From IMG/VR virus record IMGVR_UViG_3300049043_000112, positions 172,017 through 236,016 of that record: a stretch of DNA of 64,000 nucleotides; one strand, given 5' to 3'. Source of the DNA: a virus. Made by a program: the position numbers and the translations under genes. Below the pieces are notes generated by a model that ran no database searches, was not told the DNA's origin, and worked only from the letters and a program-made list of their open reading frames with translations. Every line of letters starts with the position of its first letter. Positions within the stretch are counted from its first letter, which is position 1. Positions 57,261 through 64,000 of this stretch are shown piece by piece.

Positions 57261-57317
57261 ATAAGGTGAGTTGGTGGTGTAAGATTCTCTAGAACCTACA
57301 AAACCAACTCACCTTAT
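57261..57317 (-). promoter_or_regulatory. 14-base perfect inverted repeat ahead of the beta-barrel gene
   Basis: Arms ATAAGGTGAGTTGG (57261-57274) and CCAACTCACCTTAT (57304-57317) with a 29-base loop, followed on the minus strand by TTTTT and then the ATG at 57256. No Shine-Dalgarno sequence is visible. It may act as terminator of the lysozyme transcript, as an attenuator, or as an operator. Confidence 0.6.
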
Positions 57318-57355
57318 AGTGAAGTTGCGTCAACTCAATGGTTGAAACTATTTAG

Positions 57356-58023
57356 TTATCCTTTCTTCCACGCTTCGCCTTCTGCCTTACGGCGTCTAGC
57401 GAGTCCTGCTTCTACATTTGAACCAGGATTACGATAAAGGAATAAAGCATCGGGCACCAAGTCCCACTCCTTATTCTTTAGGCGTTTAGTAATAGTATTA
57501 AAGTTATCACCACCGTAAAAACCGGCACCAAGATTATAAGCAAAGCTGAGCAGAGCTCCTCTTTTTCCATCTGACATTTCACTCCAATGTGGGATTTTGC
57601 GTAGTGCTGGAAGGAACATATGTTTGCACTCTTCAATCAGAAGTTCATCTGCTTCTGCTTGAGTGATCTTATCACCCATCTTAAATGGTGATCCATCTTT
57701 CTTACGGGTGCATCCCCAACCGATTGTGATTGGAAGATTGCCAGAAAGAGGGTCAGGATAAGCATTCAATCTGCATCCTTCAAACTCTTTAATTAACTTG
57801 ATGCCCATCATTGGAACATCATCACCACTTGTTACAGGAGCTGCAGCAGCGGCAGGGCTGGTGCAGCACTAGTCTTTTTTCCTCTGAAAATCTCCGCCCA
57901 ATCAACATTATCTTCTAGATACTTGACTGGTAAATTATCTTCTAACCACTGAACTGCCTTAACGTGATTGGGATTTCTTTCATCATAAAACTGAAAGAAA
58001 TTATGAAGGTCGATTTTTGCCAT
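57356..58023 (-). CDS. lysozyme (GH24, T4-type) with N-terminal DLHNFF domain, one frameshift
   Basis: The first frame, MAKIDLHNFFQFYDERNPNH from 58023, holds a 45-residue domain shared with the C39-like gene, then ends after KKTSAAPALPL. The other frame gives AAAAPVTSGDDVPMMGIKLI, KEFEGCRLNAYPDPLSGNLP and the rest of a GH24 lysozyme (catalytic Glu in EFEG; TIGWGCTR; LLSFAYNLGAGFYGGDNF). Adding one C to a CCC run near 57856 restores 222 residues. Cuts peptidoglycan for lysis; no signal peptide, so it needs a holin. Confidence 0.85.
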
Positions 58024-58150
58024 TGTTGTCTCCGAAATAAACTTGATAAAGTTGTTGTGCTTCTACATGCTTACCATGATTTGTCAAATCTTTAATTCTT
58101 TGTAAGATTTTTCTCTTAAAATTAATCGAAGATTCTTCCCCATCCATCAT
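58001..58150 (-). CDS. small hypothetical protein (49 residues)
   Basis: MMDGEESSINFKRKILQRIK ... ends YFGDNNGKNRPS. AGGAGG lies three bases before the ATG pair, within the end of the C39-like gene, so the short start is chosen over the frame to 58210. Helical, soluble. Lies between two lysis-type genes. Confidence 0.55.
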   Translation of the reverse strand: MMDGEESSINFKRKILQRIKDLTNHGKHVEAQQLYQVYFGDNNGKNRPS

Positions 58151-58793
58151 TTCCTCCTGGACACCAGCGGTGCTTAAGCATTGCTTTGGTATAAATGGTC
58201 TTATTACCATTTGTTACTGGTCCAGTGTAGTTATCATTACATGAGCCATATGGATCATTGCAATAATATCCCTTACCATCTGGAGTCTTACCAATCACTA
58301 CAACCATGTGCCCACCAGTAGGAGCAGATAAAGGGCCACGGTGCAGGATACCAATAACGACAGGCTTCCCAGCATCAAGACTTTTATCAACATCAGCAAA
58401 AGAAAGATTGTAACTAAAGTGTGACTTAACTCCATAACCTGCCAGAACTTTTGTCTGAACTGCGTGGTCGGTTGTGTCGCCAATTGCAAATACTTTCTTA
58501 ACATACTCATCATCACCTTTAATACTTCCTGGCTTGAGGAAAGCAAGACACATAGCACACGATGAAGAGTTACAAGTTCTATGTGCATCTCTGTAGTTAT
58601 CTACTTGGTTAAAGTATGGAACTGCAAGAACTTCTGGAGTTGGTGGTTTTGTTCTAAAGATACCAATCCAGTCGGTCTCTGCGTCATCTAGAAAATTAGC
58701 AGGAAGGTTGTCTTCTAACCATTGAACTGCTGCTACGTGATTTGAATTCTTTTCGTCGTAAAACTTGAAAAAGTTGTGTAGATCAAGTGTCAT
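58122..58793 (-). CDS. peptidase C39-like protein with N-terminal DLHNFF domain
   Basis: 223 residues. N-terminal domain MTLDLHNFFKFYDEKNSNHV then AVQWLEDNLPANFLDD, about 50 residues, as in the lysozyme downstream. The C-terminal part is a papain-like C39_2 fold: VPYFNQVDNYRDAHRTCNSS (Cys), GGHMVVVIGKTP (His) and YYCNDPYGSC (Asp). May cleave peptides in peptidoglycan or process a phage protein. The shared N-terminal domain suggests both enzymes are targeted to the same partner. Confidence 0.75.
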   Translation of the reverse strand: MTLDLHNFFKFYDEKNSNHVAAVQWLEDNLPANFLDDAETDWIGIFRTKPPTPEVLAVPYFNQVDNYRDAHRTCNSSSCAMCLAFLKPGSIKGDDEYVKKVFAIGDTTDHAVQTKVLAGYGVKSHFSYNLSFADVDKSLDAGKPVVIGILHRGPLSAPTGGHMVVVIGKTPDGKGYYCNDPYGSCNDNYTGPVTNGNKTIYTKAMLKHRWCPGGNDGWGRIFD

Positions 58794-58974
58794 CTTCTTC
58801 TCCTATGAACTCTAATGAAAATACATCATGCTCTAGAATATCTGGATTCAACCATTCACCAAATTCGGATTGAATCGCATGGGCATTTTCAATACATTCT
58901 TTCTCACATAGGATATGAATACGATCAACTGCCCAGTCATGTGAGTGTTTTAAGGTCTTTTCCAAAGTTTCCAT
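58783..58974 (-). CDS. small acidic hypothetical protein (63 residues)
   Basis: METLEKTLKHSHDWAVDRIH ... ends LEFIGEEDDT. Helical with two Cys (HILCEKECIE). It overlaps both neighbours by a few bases. Not recognised. Confidence 0.55.
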   Translation of the reverse strand: METLEKTLKHSHDWAVDRIHILCEKECIENAHAIQSEFGEWLNPDILEHDVFSLEFIGEEDDT

Positions 58975-59386
58975 AATCTTTTCGCATATAACGTCCTAAG
59001 ATATTACTATTGTAATATGCTGGACTTCCATCGTCAAGTGACTCTATCAACACATTATTTAGAAAAAGTTGTTTCGTTTCTTCATAATTACACTCACCTT
59101 TGGTCTTATGAAGACTTAAAATTACTCTACTAAATCTTTCCTTCCCCCAAAGGTTAACGTCCCGTTTAAGTTCTGGGCATGATCCGTAGTACTTTTTCCA
59201 GTCAGATTCCATCTTAGTTCGTCTACTCTTTCCTCCTTGCTTGCGGAAAGACCAGAAATATTTTCTACCAATATAACTGCGATTAGTTTCGTTGCAGTGA
59301 ATATGATAAACAAAACCAAAATAATCTTGAATATCAGAAGACTTAAAAATTTCCCCATTGAATCTCCAAGGGTTTTCATAACTCAT
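58937..59386 (-). CDS. SegE-like GIY-YIG endonuclease
   Basis: 149 residues. YFGFVYHIHCNETNRSYIGR then KYFWSFRKQGGKSRRTKMES and DWKKYYGSCPELKRDVNLWG, followed by ERFSRVILSLHKTKGECNYE. The V-Y-x-I...YIG core, basic loop and Glu (YEETKQLFLNNVL) fit the SegE-like GIY-YIG group of T4-related phages. DNA-cutting is likely; homing or housekeeping role unclear. A terminator-embedded promoter is upstream. Confidence 0.7.
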   Translation of the reverse strand: MSYENPWRFNGEIFKSSDIQDYFGFVYHIHCNETNRSYIGRKYFWSFRKQGGKSRRTKMESDWKKYYGSCPELKRDVNLWGKERFSRVILSLHKTKGECNYEETKQLFLNNVLIESLDDGSPAYYNSNILGRYMRKDYGNFGKDLKTLT

Positions 59387-59434
59387 ACTAAGAATCTTTA
59401 TGAGCTATTATTTATCTTCAACCCTAGCAAAGCG

Positions 59435-59463
59435 ATTCTAGCAATAAAAAGGGGGTTTGTCAA
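59435..59463 (-). promoter_or_regulatory. sigma-70 promoter for the SegE-like to lysozyme operon
   Basis: Minus strand TTGACA, 17-base spacer, TAGAAT. TTGACA is part of the terminator hairpin below. Confidence 0.75.
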
Positions 59464-59468
59464 CCCCC
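59446..59468 (-). terminator. terminator (overlaps promoter)
   Basis: Minus strand GGGGGTT-GACA-AACCCCC then TTTTT, about 20 bases after the stop at 59490. Confidence 0.8.
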
Positions 59469-59489
59469 GAGTGTTATGTTAAACTGTTA

Positions 59490-61252
59490 TCAACCAGAAT
59501 AATCTCCTTTATTCATTCTCCCCTGTCTTTCAACTTGTCCAACGCTTATTCCAGTTTTTAATTTTGCCTTTCCACCACCAGCACCAAAATCAGTTAGTTT
59601 TCCACTATCATCTTTTGAAGGAGGAACAGCAGGTGGTCTATTAGGTCCTGTTTGTCTTGTTGGAACGTTTACTCTACCTGTAGGAAGATTTCCACTGAAC
59701 ACTGCACGTGCGGCGCCAGCAAGAGGTCCTACTGTGCGACCGTCGCCAACAGCAGTGCGTCCAGATTCACCCTCAACAATACTTTGTACACATTCAACAT
59801 TCATCTCCATCATTACATAAAGAGCCTCTTCTAAGGTATCTACGTGCCCCTAGAGAGGAGATACTCAAGAACGATATCATATGCCTCTTTTCTTGTACCT
59901 AAAATGTTTCTAGTTCTTTGTGACATTTGAGCGGTTGCAGCGGGAGAATAATCACCACCAGGAAGTTTTGAAATTGCTTGAGGACCAGTTCCTGGTGACA
60001 TATCTGTTTTTAATTTTTGCCCCAACTGTCTCAATTCGTCAGATTGTTTCGCCATAGTGCTCTGACCAGTGCCTTTCTGTGTACCTGCCGAAGTTACTCT
60101 AGCAGCAAGTTGTGGGTTTGCTTTTGCCCACGTTGCCATATCTGCTGCCTTATTACCAGTTTGTGCTGCTGGTACTGGGCGTGCAGGTGCTGGTTTTGTA
60201 GTAGCAGGTGGTCTTGTATCAGGAGTTCTTGTTGGAGGAGTAGGAGGTCTATAAAATTCAGGATCTTTACCAGGTGGAGTTGTTGCAATTTGTCTGTTCA
60301 TAGCAGCAACGTCTTTGTTTAACTGAATATCAGTCTTAATTTGTTCAGCACCTCTTGTTGTTTTGTATCTCTGTACCTCTGCTTGAGTCCAAGCTCTTGG
60401 TTTAAATCCTTTACCAACACCTGTTCCAGTTCTACCACCAGATACAGTTAATGCAGGTTGTGCTTTTTCATAAAGTTTTGATGTTGTCGATGCATCTGGG
60501 GTTGCTGGTGAAGGTGTTTGTTTATCTTTAACTTGCTGAGTTAGTTTTTTTGCGAGTGCTTGAGACTTCTCCCATTTTGCCGTTCTTGCCTGAAGTGCTT
60601 GAGCAGTTTCTCCTGTTTGTGCAGTTGGTTTTGGCATTTTGGAAACAAAACCTGCTTGACCACCTTGTACAACTTGAAGATCTTTTCTTTCTTGTGTTGG
60701 ATTATATGGTTTTGGTGTAGATGGTGCATTTGTAGCAGTTGCTGGTTTTTGTTGAGAAGAATTATTGCCATATGCAGTTTGAATTGCTTTTTGTCCTTGT
60801 TGAGCAATCCAAGAAGTACCTTGACGAACTTTTGACTTTTCTCCAGCAAGACCTGCCTCTAATCCAGCAAGAGTTGCTACAGTAGCTCCAGCTTTTGTCC
60901 TTAAAGGTGCTAATGCACCCTTAACAATTGTCTTTGCTCCCGTAACTGGAATTTCACCAACTGCTTTAAGACCTTTTTTACCAAGTTCAAGTGCTTTTCC
61001 ACCATATTTTGTTGCAGTCTTAAGTGCATATTGTCCTAATTTTTCTTTCCAACCTTCATTTACATAATACTCATAAAGATCTTCATAAGTACATTCGCTT
61101 AAGTCATAACCTTCATCAATTAAAAAATTGATGAAGTTATTAAACTCATTTATTTCTTTTTCTTCTTCCAGTTTAGTTCTAATGTCAGTATCATAAACAG
61201 CATTATATGCTTCGATTAAAGATTTACACATACTTCCTGTAAGTTTTTCCAT
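59490..61252 (-). CDS. large Pro/Ala/Gln-rich protein, probable virion or prohead protein; one frameshift
   Basis: From 61252: MEKLTGSMCKSLIEAYNAVY; an acidic helical N-terminus then long low-complexity Pro/Ala/Gln/Lys stretches (PTAQTGETAQALQARTAKWE; TPPTRTPDTRPPATTKPAPA). The frame stops at 59840 after VLEYLLSRGT. In the next frame the text continues HVDTLEEALYVMMEMNVECV to 59490. One missing base at AGGGGC near 59850 restores about 587 residues. The SLIEAYNAVY start and the DTLEEALYVMM block recur in the gene at 62551-63056 (NLMEAYNAVY; DTEEAALVIM), so they form a family. Confidence 0.7.
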
Positions 61253-61295
61253 TTTAATTTTTTTTATTTTAGATACTAAACTAATCTTATATTAT

Positions 61296-62520
61296 TTATC
61301 TGCCTGGAAGTTTTTGTGCGGTCGCTTGTTTTGAAGTAATTCCAAGTTGTTTTTGATATGTTTGAGTATTCTTAAGGGCAGTTCTATATTCTTGTTTTGC
61401 TGCTTGTTGCTTAGACCCCTTAGAATATCTACCAATATTAAGTGCTCTTCCAAGTCTTGCTGCAAGACTTGTATCTCTTGATGCTACTGAAGGTCTTGCA
61501 AGATAAACTGCTTTACCACCCTTATAAGCAAGATCTCCAACTCTTTGTTGACCAGATTTAGGGTCACGAACCAATTGAGTTGAGGCAAGATTTGCAGTTC
61601 TTCCTTGCGAAGTTACAGTTGCTGCTTTTTGATTAAAAGATGTTCTAGGTCCAATACCAGTAATTGCAGATCCCTGTCTAGCACCATAGGTTCCAGATTG
61701 TGCTGCAACTTGTCTTCCACCTCTTGTATCAACGGTCTGTTGCGCTCTTCTAATTCCAGATAATCCAGAACCAGGTTTAATTAATACATTTTTCTGTTGA
61801 AACTTATCAAATCCAGTCGCTTTAGAAACTGCCTGTCTTGCTGGACGACTTTTATCCGCTGCATAATCGTATACTTGCTGCGCTTTCTGCGCTCCTAACA
61901 TACCTCCTCCAAGTGCAGCAACTCCTTTAACAATAGGTGGTCCAGGAACCATAGCACCAAATTTTGCTCCAGCAGCAAATCCGGCAAGAGAACTTGCAGC
62001 ACCACCTGCTGCCCTTGGTCTAGATTGACCCGCTGCTCTTCTTTCTTTATAATCCATAGCAGCACTAGCAACATTTGCTGCTGGACCCAAAACTCTCCCC
62101 AAACCACTACGAAGACCAGAACCTTTTGGTGCAGGTGGTTTTACTGATGTTGAAGGAACATTTCTTGACGGTGTACTTGGGGGTGGTGGAGTAGAAGCAG
62201 AAGGTGGTTTCGGTGCTGCTGGCGATGTTTGTCCAGGTGGAGTTTGAGTTCTTACTGAAGATTGTTTAGGTTTAGGTGCTTGTGCAGATGTTTTTGCACT
62301 TTCAACGTCTTTTGTAAATTGTGCCCATTCTGGAGGTTTTCCAGTTTTCATATAAGTTTTCATAAACTCTTTAGAGGCTTGGGCTGTTTTTAAGCTGCCT
62401 CCTCTCTCATAAAATTTTCCACCTTTAGAAAATTCTTTCAGGATTGGCATTCATCCAATCTTGCCACGCTTTTTGTGCTTTTACTGCGTCTTCATTAAGA
62501 AATTCTCTAAAGGTTTTCAT
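61296..62520 (-). CDS. large basic Ala/Gly-rich protein, one frameshift
   Basis: The true start is likely 62520: MKTFREFLNEDAVKAQKAWQ, DWMNANPER, after which one extra A in AGAATTTTC (near 62432) shifts into the frame FSKGGKFYERGGSLKTAQAS that runs to 61296. The total is about 407 residues. It has a Pro-rich middle, a Gly/Ala-rich helix that could insert in or cross membranes (AGGAASSLAGFAAGAKFGAM), and a basic C-terminus. Head-internal or tail tape-like roles are possible; none is shown. Confidence 0.65.
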
Positions 62521-62550
62521 TATCTACAAATTCTTTTTAGATATTTATGA

Positions 62551-63056
62551 TTACAAAGGCATTCTTGATCCAGGCTTCCCTTTTTGTTTCCGGCAGGTTG
62601 ACTACGGGCAGGAGGAAGTGGAGTAGTTCTCTTCATGCCATATTTAAGTTCATCTGCTCTTCTTTGTTCTGGTGTAACAAGAGTATTAGATTGTTCAATA
62701 ATACTTTTCTTCCAATCTTCACTCATATTTGCCATAATGACAAGAGCTGCTTCTTCGGTGTCAGCATAACCCTCACCAATAAGATGACCTTTTACAAGAT
62801 CAAATAAATCTACACTTTGATTTTGTTGAATTCTCTTTTCCTGTTCTGCCTTGGTTACAGTTCCACGACCCTTACCAACAGGAGCAATAACACTACCAAT
62901 TGCTTTGATAACTGGATTTTTGGCGGCAGCATCAAGTGCTTGACCTACTTTTTGCTGAAGATCTTCTGAAATAACTTCTTCTTCTTGTTGAGGAGCATAA
63001 ACAGCATTATATGCTTCCATCAAATTCGCAGCATCAGTGCCTGTAAGTCTAAACAT
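62551..63056 (-). CDS. protein of the xxLxEAYNAVY family, probable frameshift at the 3' end
   Basis: MFRLTGTDAANLMEAYNAVY ..., with YADTEEAALVIMANMSEDWK near residues 95-115 matching its larger neighbour. The written frame ends at 62520 (SLDQECLCNHKYLKRICR) and passes through a late-promoter-like CATAAATA. With one more A in the AAAAA run near 62583 it reads KPGSRMPL and stops at 62551, before the promoter. I prefer that end (168 residues), with moderate confidence. Confidence 0.6.
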
Positions 63057-63083
63057 TTTTTACTTTTCGTTTCTTTATAATTT

Positions 63084-63091
63084 TATTTATA
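63084..63091 (-). promoter_or_regulatory. T4-type late promoter TATAAATA
   Basis: Exact TATAAATA on the minus strand, directly after the terminator of the nrdB unit and 28 bases before the gene at 63056. Confidence 0.75.
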
Positions 63092-63115
63092 AAAAAAGGG
63101 TCCGAAGACCCTCAC
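63091..63115 (-). terminator. terminator after the nrdB unit
   Basis: Minus strand GAGGGTC-TTCG-GACCC then TTTTTTT, overlapping the stop at 63112. Confidence 0.85.
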
Positions 63116-63273
63116 TTTACATCGTCATTACATTTACCTAACCACTCTTTTGAATAGTCATAGTCTCCAAAGAGAAACTCATCACACTCTGCAGCATCTT
63201 GATATGCGTTCAGGATTTCCTGTTCGCACCATTCATCATAGTTGGAATCCTGAGAAAGTATCTTTGGTAACAT
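63112..63273 (-). CDS. small acidic hypothetical protein (53 residues)
   Basis: MLPKILSQDSNYDEWCEQEI ... ends DYDYSKEWLGKCNDDVK. GGAGGA lies upstream of this ATG, which is inside the 3' end of nrdB in another frame. Acidic with three Cys; could be linked to ribonucleotide reductase, but no family is known. Confidence 0.55.
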   Translation of the reverse strand: MLPKILSQDSNYDEWCEQEILNAYQDAAECDEFLFGDYDYSKEWLGKCNDDVK

Positions 63274-64000
63274 CTTGTTTGATTCCTCCAACAATGTACG
63301 ATTCTACTTCGGTTTCTTGTGGGGCAACTTGAAGACCCTTAGAACTAATCCAATGCTCAGTCCAAGGAAGTGGATTATTCTTTGCAGAAATATCATAAAG
63401 TGGTTTGAGACCAATCGCTTTCATTCTACGGTTTGCAATCCATTCGACATACTGCTGTAATAGTTTGTCATTCAGACCAATCATCGAACCATCCTTGAAC
63501 AAATACTCTGCCCAAAGTTTTTCCTGATTCACAGCGTTCTCAAAGGTCTTGTAGAACCATTGTTCTTCTTCTTTAGAGATACGTGCCATATCAGGATCAT
63601 CACCTTCTTTCCATTTGTTCAAGATATTTTGAGTAATTACAAGATGCTGATTCTCATCACGAGCAATTAGAGAGATGATTTTTGCACTTCCTTCCATAAG
63701 TTTGAGCTCGCCAAATGCAAAACTACAAGCGAAGCTGACGTAAAAGCGAATACCTTCAAGAATATTAACGTTTGCAACTGCTCTGAATAGTTTTCTCTTA
63801 AGTTCATACCTTGCCTCTTGTGCGTATGGTACTTGTTCTAATGCATGAATCCATTCATTAGTTGAACCATAATGCTAAGCACTATTGATGAAGTCATTGT
63901 ATGCCTCAGTCACACTGACAGCACGTTCCATAATACGATCCTCTTTCAGAATCGTATCAAAAATCTCAGATGGGTCCGAATAAACATTTTTGATAATATA
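63236..64000 (-). CDS. nrdB: ribonucleotide reductase small subunit (5' end outside window), in-frame TAG
   Basis: The open text runs from the right edge: NVYSDPSEIFDTILKEDRIM, ERAVSVTEAYNDFINSA, TAG at 63875-63877, then HYGSTNEWIHALEQVPYAQE and on. Class I small-subunit features follow: ILEGIRFYVSFACSFAFGE (radical-site region) and ARDENQHLVITQNILNKWKE (iron ligands Glu/His). NrdB holds the di-iron tyrosyl radical for dNTP synthesis. The amber codon replaces one residue in an otherwise conserved stretch, so it is either an error or a true nonsense mutation. Confidence 0.88.

Overview
The window is a contiguous piece of a T4-like marine cyanophage genome (cyanomyovirus). The evidence is an AT-rich genome with almost all genes on the minus strand, T4-type late promoters (TATAAATA), nrdB at the right edge, giant repeat-rich tail fibres, an 18-gene tRNA cluster, and many genes taken from cyanobacteria: psbA, psbD, petE (plastocyanin), petF (ferredoxin), two hli genes, a peroxiredoxin, a Dps-like protein, pstS and an SLH-domain porin. 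The host is therefore most likely marine Synechococcus or Prochlorococcus. This is inference from gene content; no search was run.

Layout (coordinates ascending; the minus strand is read right to left). 1-17.2 kb: virion tail-fibre block, with two paralogous fibres made of a 17-residue FIG..AG..NTTG repeat, two fibres made of a GTNLTYTTGNLGTANIVTG-type repeat, and small structural proteins. 17.3-24.4 kb: photosynthesis and redox block (petE, psbD, psbA, peroxiredoxin, hli, petF, hli), with HNH/Endo VII-type homing endonuclease candidates around psbD and psbA. 24.5-39.7 kb: a 21-gene surface-sugar operon with overlapping genes (three GT11 fucosyltransferase-like genes, a GT10-like gene, split HldE, GDP-mannose 3,5-epimerase, other epimerases and reductases, methyltransferases, heptosyltransferase-like proteins). 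39.8-46.1 kb: small membrane-protein genes, three tRNAs, dps, pstS with a Pho-box-like element, and a porin. 46.2-48.8 kb: tRNA cluster interleaved with unassigned structured RNAs and an HNH gene. 48.8-59.4 kb: secreted proteins, lysis enzymes, a four-gene plus-strand cassette, nuclease and GIY-YIG genes, and an outer-membrane beta-barrel protein. 59.5-63.1 kb: large Pro/Ala/Gln-rich, probably virion or prohead proteins. 63.1-64 kb: nrdB (partial).

Three patterns stand out. First, about a dozen well-conserved genes carry single-base indels or amber codons, many in short homopolymers, so the sequence probably has uncorrected errors; 'split' genes and one apparent glycosyltransferase-HLI fusion should be read in that light. 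Second, at five loci the -35 box of a sigma-70 promoter (spacer exactly 17) lies inside the hairpin of the upstream terminator. Third, two copies of a conserved structured RNA, and several unrelated ones, lie directly next to tRNA genes; one copy starts at a predicted transcription start.

No intergenic stretch longer than 300 bases lacks genes: the long non-coding part of 46.1-48.0 kb is filled by tRNAs and the structured RNAs listed.
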